Counted from the stretch's first letter, positions 18,360 through 30,517 are shown. The stretch: 64,000 nt of DNA from Photorhabdus luminescens subsp. luminescens (GCF_001083805.1 NZ_JXSK01000009.1:124001-188000), one strand, 5' to 3'. Numbers and translations are program-made. The notes: generated from the sequence alone by a model not told the origin.

Positions 18360-19556
18360 TTATGCAATTACGTTCAATTGCTTACCAATTCGCGTGAACG
18401 CCGTAACTGCGCGTTCAATTTGCTCTTCCGTATGCGCCGCTGACATTTGCGTGCGGATACGGGCCTGATCTTTAGGGACTACCGGATAGAAGAAACCAGT
18501 CACATAAATGCCTTCTTTCAGTAATTCTGCGGCAAATTCCTGCGCCAATTTTGCATCGCCTAACATGACAGGAATGATTGCATGGTCAGCCCCTGCTAAA
18601 GTGAAACCTGCTGCTGTCATTTTTTCACGGAACAGGTTAGCGTTCTTCCATAGACGATCACGCAATGCATCTCCCTCTTTCAGCATGTCCAGCACCTTGA
18701 TGGATGCCGCAACAATCGCCGGCGCCAGTGAGTTAGAGAACAGATATGGACGTGAACGCTGACGCAACCACTCAACAACTTCTTTACGCGCCGCAGTATA
18801 GCCGCCAGAAGCTCCCCCCAACGCTTTACCTAATGTGCCGGTAATGATGTCAATACGATCCATTACGTCACAATATTCATGCGTACCACGACCATGAGCG
18901 CCAACAAAACCAACAGCATGGGAGTCATCCACCATGACCATCGCATCAAATTCATCAGCCAGGTCACAGATAGATTTTAAATCAGCAATAACGCCATCCA
19001 TTGAGAACACACCATCGGTTGCAATCACAATATGGCGTGCATTATCTGCTTTGGCTTTCTCCAATTGCGCTCTCAGTTCTTGCATATCATTATTAGCATA
19101 ACGATAACGCTTCGCCTTGCATAAACGGACGCCATCAATAATAGAAGCGTGGTTCAGCGCATCAGAGATAATGGCATCTTCCGGCCCAAACAGCGTTTCA
19201 AATAGACCGCCATTAGCATCAAAACAAGAAGAATAAAGAATGGCATCTTCCATGCCCAAAAATTCCGCCAGTTTTCTCTCCAGCTCTTTATGAGTATCCT
19301 GAGTCCCGCAAATAAAGCGAACAGACGCCATACCAAAACCGTGGCTATCCATTCCCGCTTTAGCAGCCGCAATAAGCTCAGGGTGATTAGCCAAACCTAA
19401 GTAGTTATTTGCGCAGAAGTTAATAACATGACTGCCATCGGCTACAGCAATGTCAGCATTTTGTGCAGAAGTGATGATACGTTCATTTTTGAATAACCCT
19501 TCGGAATGGGCTTGTTCTAATTGTTCATTAATTTGCTGATAAAATGATGCTGACAT
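18360..19556 (-). CDS. kbl: 2-amino-3-ketobutyrate CoA ligase (glycine C-acetyltransferase)
   Basis: 398 residues, equal to E. coli Kbl. This PLP enzyme of the alpha-oxoamine synthase family splits 2-amino-3-ketobutyrate with CoA to glycine and acetyl-CoA. [17 protein letters not shown] opens the fold, [18 protein letters not shown] holds the cofactor Asp and His, and [18 protein letters not shown] the Schiff-base lysine. First gene of kbl-tdh; divergent from hldD. Confidence 0.97.
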   Translation of the reverse strand: MSASFYQQINEQLEQAHSEGLFKNERIITSAQNADIAVADGSHVINFCANNYLGLANHPELIAAAKAGMDSHGFGMASVRFICGTQDTHKELERKLAEFLGMEDAILYSSCFDANGGLFETLFGPEDAIISDALNHASIIDGVRLCKAKRYRYANNDMQELRAQLEKAKADNARHIVIATDGVFSMDGVIADLKSICDLADEFDAMVMVDDSHAVGFVGAHGRGTHEYCDVMDRIDIITGTLGKALGGASGGYTAARKEVVEWLRQRSRPYLFSNSLAPAIVAASIKVLDMLKEGDALRDRLWKNANLFREKMTAAGFTLAGADHAIIPVMLGDAKLAQEFAAELLKEGIYVTGFFYPVVPKDQARIRTQMSAAHTEEQIERAVTAFTRIGKQLNVIA

Positions 19557-19789
19557 TTATTTTCTCCTGATTTATAAATAAAGGGTCATTACACATTTTA
19601 CTCATTGATCAGGCAACTGACGACTCTATCAGGCAGATAATATTAACTTTGCCGTATCCGTCACGCCATGCAACCTGAATGACCATAATATTTCAGTATA
19701 TTCCCCTGCTTAAGCTACTGTCGTCATGGATGTTAGATGTTATTATAGAAGCAATTTGCTTCATTAACCCGATTGTAGAGGTGAGTCGG

Positions 19790-20728
19790 ATGATTATTGT
19801 CACTGGCGGTGCTGGATTTATTGGCAGCAATATTGTCAAAGCACTAAATGACGAAGGATATAAAGATATTCTGGTCGTAGATAATCTGAAAGATGGTACT
19901 AAGTTCGCCAATCTGGCTGACTTAGATATTGCTGATTACATGGACAAGGAAGAGTTTATTGCCAGTATTCTGGCCGGTGATGATTTCGGTGATATTGACG
20001 CTATTTTCCATGAAGGCGCTTGCTCATCCACAACCGAGTGGGATGGCAAATATATGATGGATAATAACTATCAATATTCAAAAGAATTGCTGCACTATTG
20101 CCTTGAACGCGGCACTCCTTTTCTGTACGCCTCCTCAGCAGCAACCTATGGCGGCCGCACTGATAATTTTATCGAAGAGCGTCAATATGAGAAACCACTT
20201 AATGTTTATGGTTACTCTAAGTTTCTGTTCGACCAATATGTTCGGGAGATCCTGCCTCAAGCTGATTCACAAATTTGTGGTTTCCGTTATTTCAATGTGT
20301 ATGGGCCACGTGAAGGGCACAAAGGTAGTATGGCGAGTGTTGCCTTTCATTTGAACAATCAAATCAATCAGGGACAAAACCCAAAACTATTCGCTGGCAG
20401 TGAAAGCTTTCAACGTGATTTTATTTATGTTGGCGATGCCGCTGCGGTTAATCTTTGGTTCTGGAAAAACGGCGTTTCCGGTATTTATAATTGCGGAACG
20501 GGTCGTGCTGAATCTTTCCAGGCGGTTGCAGATGCCGTTGTTGAATTCCATCAAGATAAATCACTAACTATTGAGCATATTGATTTCCCTGAACATTTGA
20601 AAGGCCGTTATCAGAGCTTCACGCAAGCAGATCTGACTAAACTTCGGGCAGCGGGTTATGATAAACCATTCAAAACCGTTGCCGAAGGGGTAACGGAATA
20701 TATGCATTGGCTTAATCAGGAGAAGTAA
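19790..20728 (+). CDS. hldD: ADP-L-glycero-D-manno-heptose-6-epimerase
   Basis: 312 residues from the ATG that begins [16 protein letters not shown] and follows GAGGTGAG; the frame is open 37 codons further upstream, but that part is unlike the family. HldD epimerises ADP-heptose, the last step in making the LPS inner-core heptose donor. The SDR marks are GGAGFIGSN and the Tyr/Lys pair in [12 protein letters not shown]. It heads the hldD-waaF-waaC operon. Confidence 0.97.
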   Translation: MIIVTGGAGFIGSNIVKALNDEGYKDILVVDNLKDGTKFANLADLDIADYMDKEEFIASILAGDDFGDIDAIFHEGACSSTTEWDGKYMMDNNYQYSKELLHYCLERGTPFLYASSAATYGGRTDNFIEERQYEKPLNVYGYSKFLFDQYVREILPQADSQICGFRYFNVYGPREGHKGSMASVAFHLNNQINQGQNPKLFAGSESFQRDFIYVGDAAAVNLWFWKNGVSGIYNCGTGRAESFQAVADAVVEFHQDKSLTIEHIDFPEHLKGRYQSFTQADLTKLRAAGYDKPFKTVAEGVTEYMHWLNQEK

Positions 20729-20738
20729 TCTACTCGCT

Positions 20739-21788
20739 ATGAAAATATTGGTGATCGGCCCTTCGTGGGTGGGTGACATGATGATGTCGCAGAGCCTTTA
20801 CCGAACATTAAAGGCTTTGCATCCTAATGCAGAAATTGATGTGATGGCCCCAGCCTGGTGCCGCCCACTGCTGGACAAAATGCCGGAGGTCAATCAAGCA
20901 TTGGCTATGCCATTAGGGCATGGCGCACTGGCATTAGGCGAACGCCGTCGTTTGGGGGTTGCTCTGCGTGAACGTAAATATCATCGCGCTTATGTGCTGC
21001 CAAATTCTTTCAAATCTGCCTTGGTGCCTTTCTTCGCCAATATTCCTCTGCGCACCGGCTGGCGCGGTGAAATGAGATATGGATTGCTCAATGATATTCG
21101 TACACTGAATAAAGAAGCCTTCCCATTAATGGTTCAACGCTACGCCGCATTGGCTTACGATACAAAACCCAATAGTGCGGCAGACCTGCCTCAACCATTG
21201 CTTTGGCCTCAACTCGATGTCAGTGATGAGGATATTGCTGAATCCACCGCAGCATTCAATATTTCTGATCATCGGCCCATCATCGGTTTCTGCCCCGGCG
21301 CAGAATTTGGCCCGGCAAAACGCTGGCCGCATTATCACTATGCCGCGTTAGCTCAACAGCTTATTACTGAAAAAGGATATCAAATTCTACTATTCGGCTC
21401 TGCCAAAGATCACGAAGGTGGAGAGGATATCCGCAAATCACTGACAGGAGAAGCCCGTGAATACTGCATCAATCTTGCCGGACAAACCTCTCTTGAACAG
21501 GCAGTCAATATTATTGCGGCCTGTGATGCTATTGTTACTAACGATTCTGGTTTAATGCACGTTGCCGCAGCGCTTAATCGCCCTCTGGTTGCACTTTACG
21601 GCCCAAGTAGCCCAGATTTTACCCCTCCATTATCCGATAAAGCGGAAGTTATCCGTCTTATTACTGGCTATCACAAAGTCAGAAAAGGTGACAGCGCACA
21701 TGGCTATCATCAGAGTCTAATTGATATTCAGCCAGAGCAGGTGAGCTCTTCCCTGGAAAAATTATTACAAGCGGAGAACCAGAGTTAA
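20739..21788 (+). CDS. waaF: ADP-heptose:LPS heptosyltransferase II
   Basis: 349 residues, GT9 family. It adds the second L-glycero-D-manno-heptose to the inner core at the cytosolic face. MKILVIGPSWVGDMMMSQSLY is the family N-terminus, PIIGFCPGAEFGPAKRWP the ADP-heptose binding strand, and IVTNDSGLMHVAAALNRPLV the conserved C-terminal site. Ten bases follow hldD, and its last base is shared with the waaC start (TAATG). Confidence 0.97.
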   Translation: MKILVIGPSWVGDMMMSQSLYRTLKALHPNAEIDVMAPAWCRPLLDKMPEVNQALAMPLGHGALALGERRRLGVALRERKYHRAYVLPNSFKSALVPFFANIPLRTGWRGEMRYGLLNDIRTLNKEAFPLMVQRYAALAYDTKPNSAADLPQPLLWPQLDVSDEDIAESTAAFNISDHRPIIGFCPGAEFGPAKRWPHYHYAALAQQLITEKGYQILLFGSAKDHEGGEDIRKSLTGEAREYCINLAGQTSLEQAVNIIAACDAIVTNDSGLMHVAAALNRPLVALYGPSSPDFTPPLSDKAEVIRLITGYHKVRKGDSAHGYHQSLIDIQPEQVSSSLEKLLQAENQS

Positions 21789-22753
21789 TGCGGGTTTTAC
21801 TGGTTAAAACTTCTTCTATGGGCGATGTTCTTCACTCGCTCCCTGCACTGACTGACGCAGAAAAAAACTTACCTGACATCCGTTTTGATTGGGTAGTTGA
21901 GGAAGGTTTTGCCCAAATTCCTGGCTGGCACAGTGTTGTTGATCAAATTATTCCTGTTGCTATCCGCCGCTGGCGCAAAAACTGGTTTAGTCCAGAAATT
22001 CGTGCAGAACGCCGTTTATTCAGAGAGAAATTAAAATTACATCAATATGATGCCATCATTGATGCTCAAGGGTTATTGAAAAGCGCATTTTTGGTCACCC
22101 GATTAGCTTACGGTCCTAAACATGGTTATGACCGCAAAAGTATCCGTGAGCCATTAGCAAGTTTTTTTTATGATCGCTGTCATGCAGTCAGCAAGCAACA
22201 GCACGCCGTAGAACGTATCCGGGAACTGTTTGCTGTCAGCCTGGGTTATATCAAACCAGCAGCACAGGGCGATTATGGAATTGCCCGTCATTTTCTGCAC
22301 CCGCACCCAGAAAATCAGAGCAATTATCTGGTTTTTCTCCATGCCACAACTCGCGATGAAAAACATTGGCCGGAAAGCCATTGGCGGCAACTCATTGCTG
22401 AAATTCAGCCGACGGGTGTACGAGTTAAACTCCCCTGGGGTGCAGAACATGAATACCAACGTGCGCTGAGACTAGCGGAAAACTTCCCTCATGTGGAAGT
22501 ATTACCGAAGCTGACTTTGGCACAAGTGGCCCAAGAACTGGCCGGTGCAAAAGCGGTTGTTTCTGTTGATACTGGCCTGAGTCACCTCACTGCCGCATTG
22601 GATCGCCCTAATATCACGCTGTTTGGTCCGACAGATCCAGGACTCATTGGTGGTTATGGCAAGGAACAAATATCTTTAAAAGCAGAGGATGGGAATATCA
22701 ACAGTATTACACCATCGAAGGTATTAGCTCATCTCCAGAAAAATATTGGCTGA
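21788..22753 (+). CDS. waaC: ADP-heptose:LPS heptosyltransferase I
   Basis: 321 residues, GT9 family. It adds the first heptose to Kdo2-lipid A. MRVLLVKTSSMGDVLHSLPAL is diagnostic, YLVFLHATTRDEKHWPESHW the donor strand, and AVVSVDTGLSHLTAALDRPN the conserved site. It is the end of the hldD-waaF-waaC operon and is followed by a terminator, after which accessory core genes begin on the other strand. Confidence 0.97.
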   Translation: MRVLLVKTSSMGDVLHSLPALTDAEKNLPDIRFDWVVEEGFAQIPGWHSVVDQIIPVAIRRWRKNWFSPEIRAERRLFREKLKLHQYDAIIDAQGLLKSAFLVTRLAYGPKHGYDRKSIREPLASFFYDRCHAVSKQQHAVERIRELFAVSLGYIKPAAQGDYGIARHFLHPHPENQSNYLVFLHATTRDEKHWPESHWRQLIAEIQPTGVRVKLPWGAEHEYQRALRLAENFPHVEVLPKLTLAQVAQELAGAKAVVSVDTGLSHLTAALDRPNITLFGPTDPGLIGGYGKEQISLKAEDGNINSITPSKVLAHLQKNIG

Positions 22754-22767
22754 TTAATGATTAAATC

Positions 22768-22797
22768 TGAGGCGTTTCTGGTAGGCGCCTGAGTTTT
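22768..22797 (+). terminator. Probable terminator after waaC
   Basis: AGGCG and CGCCT arms followed by GAGTTTTTAA, shortly after the waaC stop. The stem is short, so strength is uncertain. Confidence 0.5.
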
Positions 22798-23124
22798 TAA
22801 TCATTAATTGAAAACAAACAATTCACTATAAATCATCTTCTATATTATTTATCCCCTTATTAAAATAAGCGATTTATAATAATAGATTTAAATAATTTCA
22901 AGTCATATTCCCCCATTAATCTAATTGATAGAAAATATATTATTTAAATTTTTTAATCGAAAACTATATCATATAAGAACTTTCTTTTAACTTTATATTA
23001 TTAATAAAATACACTCTAATTTAAAAAACAATATATTTAACATCTAGCCTAATTTGGGCAGTATTATCTGCCCAAAATTAAGTGAATCTCTATTAATATC
23101 TTTATATTAATTCTATTTTATTAA
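22798..23124. other. AT-rich intergenic stretch with deacetylase terminator
   Basis: Strongly AT-rich, no open frame of note. Near its right end TTTGGGCAG (23053-23061) and CTGCCCAAA (23068-23076) form a perfect 9-bp hairpin with a six-base loop, a likely terminator for the minus-strand gene that ends at 23125. Confidence 0.6.
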
Positions 23125-24084
23125 TCATGATGATCTCTTAAATTGATAATATTCAGCCAATGTCATTCCTTGAACCTGTGGCTGTAAATAGTTAAATAGT
23201 GCCTCTAGATCCTGATAAAGTAATTCAATCTGTTCTTCATTTTTAAATGTCGGGCTACCACCAGGCATAAATTCAGATGAATGCAGCATAAATTCAACAT
23301 AATCACAGCCTTCTGCTAATGTCTGCTGGACCACTTTTTTCATTTGCGCCAGATTGCCCCCCTTTGGCCTTAACCAGTTAACAGATGGGGAACGCTGTTT
23401 CCCACGTAAGCTATCATATTTCTGTTTAAGAAAATTCATCAGCGGAGGATGTTTATATTGAATGCTCATAGGAACTTCCAGCAAAGGAGAATCACCTTCT
23501 TTAGCAATATTCTGCAAATCCATAAAATAGGCATAAGATGGAAAATGACGATAGTCAGTTCCACCGTTGCCATTAGGATCGCCTTTAGTGAAACGCCAAT
23601 TAACCCGTGGCGTTACTGAACAATCGACTTGATAACCATATTCCACCAACAATTCAGCATAATATTCATTAAATGCCCAACGACCTGCCCGATGACTTAA
23701 CATTTTAATCTGTAGTTTGTCTTCCAATAACTTAGTCATGAGATCAACTTTGGCTCTAACTTGTTCTTTTGGAAATTCAATCAGATAAGGCTTATAACGC
23801 ATATCATCGTCTGTCAGAGGCACAAGTGGTGGGTTATTCCAGGCGTGTAGGTGCATGCCAATTTCCCCCTGTTCTCTGGCAATAATATCTTTGGCAAATT
23901 CAATATATAAATCATCCATTGCCATTTCATAATTCGTCAACCAAACTGGCTTAAAACCAAAGCGCTCGCATAAATGCTGAAATCTTGGTAAATAATGGGT
24001 ATTTTTTGTCGAGATCTGACCGTGATTTTGCCACAGGTCATCGCCCTCAGTATCAATAGTGATAATAAATGCAGGTCGAGTCAT
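23125..24084 (-). CDS. Polysaccharide deacetylase family protein (LPS core, WabN-like)
   Basis: 319 residues of the carbohydrate esterase 4 / polysaccharide deacetylase group. ITIDTEGDDLWQN holds the catalytic Asp pair region, MHLHAWNNPP and LSHRAGRWAFNEYYAELL the metal His and Arg blocks, and VEFMLHSSEFMPGG the late His motif. Similar proteins in the core clusters of Klebsiella (WabN) and Proteus remove the N-acetyl of core GlcNAc to leave GlcN, which fits the neighbouring glycosyltransferases. No signal peptide, so it would act in the cytosol before export. Function is inferred from family and context. Confidence 0.8.
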   Translation of the reverse strand: MTRPAFIITIDTEGDDLWQNHGQISTKNTHYLPRFQHLCERFGFKPVWLTNYEMAMDDLYIEFAKDIIAREQGEIGMHLHAWNNPPLVPLTDDDMRYKPYLIEFPKEQVRAKVDLMTKLLEDKLQIKMLSHRAGRWAFNEYYAELLVEYGYQVDCSVTPRVNWRFTKGDPNGNGGTDYRHFPSYAYFMDLQNIAKEGDSPLLEVPMSIQYKHPPLMNFLKQKYDSLRGKQRSPSVNWLRPKGGNLAQMKKVVQQTLAEGCDYVEFMLHSSEFMPGGSPTFKNEEQIELLYQDLEALFNYLQPQVQGMTLAEYYQFKRSS

Positions 24085-24354
24085 CAGAATATGCCCACAA
24101 TAGAATAAAATGATGGCTTTATAGTACGCAGATCTATAAAATAGTGCAATTACCTTATCATATATATAACAGCTCTATATCTCATTAAACCCTATATTTC
24201 GTATCTAATCTTATCAATAAAAAACTTTATAAAATGAAATGTTAGATTTTTCAGAAAGTTGTTTTTCCCTCTATCAATTCTTTTAATTTCCGAGGCTTTT
24301 TATATTTATTAATTTATCTAAACAATCATACTCTAAAAGCACATGTAACCATGC

Positions 24355-25458
24355 TTACTTCTTCATTAAGGATAGATATTTTGCCAAAATAATATCTAAA
24401 TCAAACTGCTTATACATATCCTCTGTAATGACAGGTGGTTCATAGTAGGCAGACTTCATTTTTTCTGCAAGTGAATCAATTGTTAGCTCTGATTTATATT
24501 TTTCCAACTCGCCAACCATAATTTCATTAACGCCGCCGGGACACATCGTGCTAACAATAGGAGTATCGCAAATCAATGATTCAATCAGTACGTTACCTAA
24601 TCCTTCACTATCAGAACTCAAGACCACTGCTTTAGCTCCACGGATAACAGGTAATGGATTTTCAAGGAATCCCGTTAAAACAACTTTAGACTGTAAGTTT
24701 AAATCCACAATCTTCTGTTTTATCTGTTGCGTAATATCCTCATCTCCGTGGCCGACAATCAATAACTTACACGGAATATCTGCTTTCGCAAACGCTGCTA
24801 ATAAACGATCATGCCGCTTAACCCGGTGAAATCTGCCAACATGCAATAAATAGGTCTCATCCGAATAAGGGTTATTTTGCAGAGATTTTTCTTTAATATC
24901 TGGGATATTGAAAGGATTATAAATTGTTACCATTTTATTAGGCGCAAGCAACAAATTATTTTCTAAATCTTTTCCTACCGCATCAGATACACAAATTAAA
25001 TTCCGATTATTATATGTCCACTTAATTTTTTGTTTCTTGAGCCAGCGAGACAATCCCGTTTTATTACCAAGATATGAGCTTGAAAATACCCCATGAATAC
25101 AAAACCATACGTTTAATCCCGCTAATACTTTTGATTGCACAACAATGCGATCAGTTTTATGCAAGTTTGAGACAATCAACGCAGGGACTCCCTTGCGAAG
25201 AAAAACTTTTTCTAAAACCTTATCCATAGATTTAGCCCGACGGCAAATCTCAGTCTGTCTTCTAAAAAGCCCTTTGTACCCATCAGCATCGATGATCAAT
25301 TCAATACCGTCAGGCACTGAATATTCACATTTCTCTGCCAAAGAGAGCAGCGTAACATCATATCCTCTCTGTTGCAGACCATCACAAAGCCGGATAGTGA
25401 CATTTTCCGCACCGCCGCCAGGTAATCCATCAATGATAAATAATATATGTCCTTTCAT
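24355..25458 (-). CDS. Glycosyltransferase family 4 (LPS core, WabH-like position)
   Basis: 367 residues, GT-B fold. FIIDGLPGGGAENVTIRL is the acceptor-domain opening; YLLHVGRFHRVKRHDRLLAA starts the donor domain, and VLSSDSEGLGNVLIESLICDTPIVST is the E-x7-E donor site. It overlaps wabG by four bases, so the two are co-translated. In Klebsiella-type cores the corresponding gene adds GlcNAc to GalA before deacetylation by WabN; the same job is plausible here but not provable. The 270 bases before the deacetylase (24085-24354) show no gene. Confidence 0.8.
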   Translation of the reverse strand: MKGHILFIIDGLPGGGAENVTIRLCDGLQQRGYDVTLLSLAEKCEYSVPDGIELIIDADGYKGLFRRQTEICRRAKSMDKVLEKVFLRKGVPALIVSNLHKTDRIVVQSKVLAGLNVWFCIHGVFSSSYLGNKTGLSRWLKKQKIKWTYNNRNLICVSDAVGKDLENNLLLAPNKMVTIYNPFNIPDIKEKSLQNNPYSDETYLLHVGRFHRVKRHDRLLAAFAKADIPCKLLIVGHGDEDITQQIKQKIVDLNLQSKVVLTGFLENPLPVIRGAKAVVLSSDSEGLGNVLIESLICDTPIVSTMCPGGVNEIMVGELEKYKSELTIDSLAEKMKSAYYEPPVITEDMYKQFDLDIILAKYLSLMKK

Positions 25459-26585
25459 GATGAGAGCACCCTTTCATATAATCCAATAAGCTGTTGTGAT
25501 AAATGTTCCGGTGTATAACAGAGTATTCCCGTTCTCGCTAATTCTGACATTTTATTATTCAAATGATTTGAAGGCGTATTCTGAATCGCTTCCGTAATAT
25601 CTGAAATAGCCAGAGCATCACAGACAAACCCGTTATTCCCAGAGTTAATAAATTCAGCGCCGCCACATGTCGTACTGGTTATTACCGGAAGCCCACAAGC
25701 CATTGCCTCCAGTATTACATTGGGAAACGGATCATATAAGGTCGGTAACAATAAGCCATCGGCAAGCTGATAAAAAGGCAGTGTTCTTTTCTGGACGCCC
25801 ATAAACCTGATTCGTTCGTTACATCCCAGTGAATTGGCTAACTGCTTATATTTTTTCTCTTCTTTATCCTGCCCCACAACTATTAAATAGGCATCAGTCG
25901 CGCTCACCGCCTGAATCGCTGCTTTTAATCCCTTTCGCTCAAACCCCGAACCAACGTAAACTAAACATTTAGCCTGTACGGGAAGGTTATGTTCTTTCCT
26001 TAATTGTATTCTCTGAGATTCCGTTGCCGGAAAAAACTGTTTATTGTCTATCGAATTATAAATAACCGATATTTTTTCCTCAGAAAGCCCAAAATCCGTC
26101 ATGACCTCCCTTTTTACCATTTCTGAGTTACAAATAACCATTTTTAATTCTGGCGCCGCATACATCTTTTGCTCAGCATCCATTACATAACGATGGTAAC
26201 GACTCGTAAAAAGCAATTTGCTTCGCCAAGGAGATAAAACACGCGCACGCTGCTGTAGCCAGCGCTGATGAACGCCATCACCCGCACGATAAATATCGCA
26301 ACCGGCAATACGTTCATGGCTTTGAACAAGATCAAATTGCTCTTTTTCCCATGTTATTTTGGCCGCTCTGGCAAATCCTCTTTCACGACTGATACGTCCC
26401 CATTTATGAGGATTTGCTAAATGAACATGCCAATCAGGATTAACGTCTCCCTGCCAGGAGCGCGTAATAACGTTAAGCTCCAAATTTTCATTCCCTAAAG
26501 CTTCTAAGGCGCGGGAGACAAAACGTTCTGCGCCACCATCCGGACGATATTTCTGCCGAATAATCGCAAGACGTACTAATTTCAT
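25455..26585 (-). CDS. wabG: Glycosyltransferase family 4, WabG-like LPS core transferase
   Basis: 376 residues. LAIIRQKYRPDGGAERFVSR is the recognisable start of the WabG group, which adds galacturonic acid to heptose II of the inner core in Klebsiella, Serratia and Proteus. LVYVGSGFERKGLKAAIQA and LLPTLYDPFPNVILEAMACG are the GT4 donor-domain motifs. It overlaps waaQ and the following GT4 gene by four bases each. A GalA-bearing, phosphate-poor inner core is the implied structure. The symbol rests on motif memory and context. Confidence 0.78.
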   Translation of the reverse strand: MKLVRLAIIRQKYRPDGGAERFVSRALEALGNENLELNVITRSWQGDVNPDWHVHLANPHKWGRISRERGFARAAKITWEKEQFDLVQSHERIAGCDIYRAGDGVHQRWLQQRARVLSPWRSKLLFTSRYHRYVMDAEQKMYAAPELKMVICNSEMVKREVMTDFGLSEEKISVIYNSIDNKQFFPATESQRIQLRKEHNLPVQAKCLVYVGSGFERKGLKAAIQAVSATDAYLIVVGQDKEEKKYKQLANSLGCNERIRFMGVQKRTLPFYQLADGLLLPTLYDPFPNVILEAMACGLPVITSTTCGGAEFINSGNNGFVCDALAISDITEAIQNTPSNHLNNKMSELARTGILCYTPEHLSQQLIGLYERVLSS

Positions 26586-27646
26586 AATAAATTTCTCCGG
26601 GCGGCAGCAATAACCATATCACTGGGAATGACATTCAGATAACGTATATCCGTTTTAGTATCAACATCATCAGGATCAGGTAAATCACCATAATCACCAG
26701 CCCAAATAACTTCACCTTTCGCTTCCCACGGACGCCAGAATACTAACTTTGATGGCCCAAATAAAGCGATAACCGGTGTTTTCAACGCAGCAGCCATATG
26801 CATAGCAACGGAATCCATCCCTATGAATAAATTAGCCTGCTCAATCAGCACTGCAAGTTGCGGCAAAGTTAACTGGCCTGCAAAAGAAACTACTCTTTCT
26901 TTTGGACAGTTTGATAAAATCTTCTCCACCATCTCCTCCTCCTTACGATCTGGTCCGGAGGTAACAACAATTGTCCAACCATCAGACTGCAATGCACTAA
27001 TTGTTTCACTCATCTTTTTTTCATCCCAACATTTAAAAAACCAGCGGGATGTTGGTTGCACAACAATATATCTTTGATTCACACCATGCTTATCAAGAAG
27101 CGCCAAAACAGCTTCTTTATCCTCCTGACGGTAACTCATCGTCACTTTAGTGTTGATCAACGGAAGATTTAATAGCGAAAGGGCTGACAAATTTTGCTCA
27201 ACAATATGCAAAAACTGGCTATGTTCTGTCGGAACAAGATTTGTGAAACATTTTTTCCAAAACAGGCTGCGCCGTTTTGCTAAATCAAACCCAATACGCA
27301 CTTTTGCGCCAGTAAATCGTACCACAAATGCACTATACCACTGATCAGCAAGATTAATAACCATGTCGTATTGACGATGTCTTAATCGTTTAAGCAATCT
27401 CCATTCATGACCAAGATGTGCTTTGATTCCTTGTTTTTTCCATTGTCTATCTATAGAAAATAGATTATCCACAGAAGAAAGATCAGCCAATATTGGTTCG
27501 GTTTCTTTGTAGAGTAAAACATCAATTTCCACCTCAGGATAATTATCCTTAAGGGTATTAATAACTGGTGTAATTAATAATACATCACCATGATGTCGTA
27601 ACTTTATTATCAGAATACGGTCAAATTGAGCGTGTAATTTACTCAT
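26582..27646 (-). CDS. waaQ: LPS core heptosyltransferase III
   Basis: 354 residues, GT9. FDRILIIKLRHHGDVLLITP is the WaaQ N-terminus, YIVVQPTSRWFFKCWDEKKM the donor strand, and LFIGMDSVAMHMAAALKTPV the C-terminal motif. It adds the branch heptose III to heptose II. It is first in a minus-strand operon with wabG and the GT4 at 24355, divergent from waaA. I saw no ops/JUMPstart sequence upstream. Confidence 0.9.
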   Translation of the reverse strand: MSKLHAQFDRILIIKLRHHGDVLLITPVINTLKDNYPEVEIDVLLYKETEPILADLSSVDNLFSIDRQWKKQGIKAHLGHEWRLLKRLRHRQYDMVINLADQWYSAFVVRFTGAKVRIGFDLAKRRSLFWKKCFTNLVPTEHSQFLHIVEQNLSALSLLNLPLINTKVTMSYRQEDKEAVLALLDKHGVNQRYIVVQPTSRWFFKCWDEKKMSETISALQSDGWTIVVTSGPDRKEEEMVEKILSNCPKERVVSFAGQLTLPQLAVLIEQANLFIGMDSVAMHMAAALKTPVIALFGPSKLVFWRPWEAKGEVIWAGDYGDLPDPDDVDTKTDIRYLNVIPSDMVIAAARRNLL

Positions 27647-27875
27647 TGCATTCCCAGTATAAAGATACAGATAAAAGAAAAAGCTGCCGCGACCATATGC
27701 AGAAGCTGCAAAAAAATCCGTGCTACTTTCACATTAATAGAAGCACGATCTTACGCAAAAATCCTAATTTACCCTTCTAATTATGTTCAGATTCTAGAAG
27801 CGATACGCATTTTCATACTTTCTTTGAAGCAATGTGATACTATTGGCGCTAATTTATGTAAATGAATTTGATAGA

Positions 27876-29153
27876 ATGTTACTGCGTTTATATCAGGTAC
27901 TTCTCTACCTTATCCAACCTCTCATTTGGTTGCGTTTATTGCTCCGCAGCCGCCAGGCGCCTGCTTACCGTCAGCGCTGGGGTGAACGCTATGGTTTCTG
28001 TGCCGGTAAAGTTGCCGCTGGAGGCATCCTGCTCCATTCCGTTTCCGTTGGTGAGACATTGGCCGCAATCCCTTTAGTCAGGGCTTTACGCCATCATTAT
28101 CCTTTTTTACCCATAACCGTAACAACGATGACGCCAACAGGCTCAGAAAGAGTGCTTTCCGCTCTGGGAAATGATGTTAATCACGTCTATTTACCATACG
28201 ATCTTCCCGGTTCTATGGAGCGCTTCCTCAATCAAGTTAATCCAAAGTTAGTCATCATTATGGAAACAGAACTTTGGCCTAATCTGATTTTCCAACTTCA
28301 CCAACGTAACATTCCTCTGGTCATTGCTAATGCTCGTTTGTCTGCACGTTCTGCGGCGGGATACCAAAAGGTAGGAAATTTCGTAAAAACAATTTTGCGC
28401 AGCATTACCTTGATTGCCGCTCAGAATCCAGAAGATGGCGAACGCTTTATTGAACTGGGTTTAAAACGCTCTCAACTGACTATTACTGGCAGTTTGAAAT
28501 TCGATATCTCAGTAACGCCTGAATTGGCAGCTAAAGCAGTGACATTACGACGCCAATGGGCTGCTCGCCGGCCTGTCTGGATAGCCACCAGTACCCATGA
28601 TGGGGAAGAGAGTATTATTTTAGATGCTCATTGCAAGTTACTGAAACAATGTCCAAGTCTGCTGCTTATCTTAGTACCGCGCCATCCTGAACGTTTTATT
28701 AAAGCTGAAGAATTAACCAAGAAAGCTGGACTCAGCTATATTCTTCGTAGTTCCGATAAAATCCCTGACGCCAATATTCAGGTTGTTATCGGCGATACGA
28801 TGGGCGAACTGATGCTGCTCTATGGTATTGCCGATTTGGCCTTCGTTGGCGGCAGTCTGGTTGAACGCGGCGGCCACAACCCATTAGAAGCGGCAGCCCA
28901 TGCGATTCCAGTGCTAATGGGCCCGCATACTTTCAACTTTAAAGATATCTGCGCCAAGCTGAATCAGGCTAATGGTCTGATTACCGTGACGGACAGCCAC
29001 TCTTTATTCACCGAGATCAACAGCTTACTGACTGACGAAGATTATCGTCTGTACTATGGTCGCCACGCAGCAGAAGTGCTGCATGAAAATCAGGGCGCTC
29101 TTCAACGTCTGCTGAAACTGCTGGAACCCTATCTTCCACCTCGGAGCCACTGA
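27876..29153 (+). CDS. waaA: 3-deoxy-D-manno-octulosonic acid (Kdo) transferase
   Basis: 425 residues, the E. coli length, from MLLRLYQVLLYLIQPLIWLR; an upstream in-frame start at 27834 adds 14 unlike residues. A GT30 enzyme at the inner membrane that transfers Kdo to lipid IVA. One N-terminal membrane-associating helix; ILLHSVSVGETLAAIPLVR, VIIMETELWPNLIFQL and FVGGSLVERGGHNPLEAAAH are signature blocks. Its stop abuts the waaE start (TGAATG). Confidence 0.96.
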   Translation: MLLRLYQVLLYLIQPLIWLRLLLRSRQAPAYRQRWGERYGFCAGKVAAGGILLHSVSVGETLAAIPLVRALRHHYPFLPITVTTMTPTGSERVLSALGNDVNHVYLPYDLPGSMERFLNQVNPKLVIIMETELWPNLIFQLHQRNIPLVIANARLSARSAAGYQKVGNFVKTILRSITLIAAQNPEDGERFIELGLKRSQLTITGSLKFDISVTPELAAKAVTLRRQWAARRPVWIATSTHDGEESIILDAHCKLLKQCPSLLLILVPRHPERFIKAEELTKKAGLSYILRSSDKIPDANIQVVIGDTMGELMLLYGIADLAFVGGSLVERGGHNPLEAAAHAIPVLMGPHTFNFKDICAKLNQANGLITVTDSHSLFTEINSLLTDEDYRLYYGRHAAEVLHENQGALQRLLKLLEPYLPPRSH

Positions 29154-30409
<1,256 letters not shown>

Positions 30410-30517
30410 ATTTACTCCGTTCACTGGAGGCGGCACAAAGTAGGATACTCCCTCTGCAACGCCTCCCCTAACTATTCGATCTCAACTAAATCCAATATCA
30501 ACCAAATCCGATATCAA

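Noticed and set aside
19679-19789. Upstream start for hldD
   Set aside because: The 37 extra residues are unlike the family and would hide the N-terminal GGAGFIGS Rossmann strand; ATG 19790 has a ribosome-binding site.
19557-19789. Heat-shock (sigma-32) promoter before hldD, as known in E. coli
   Set aside because: No convincing CTTGAA and CCCCAT pair at the right spacing could be found.
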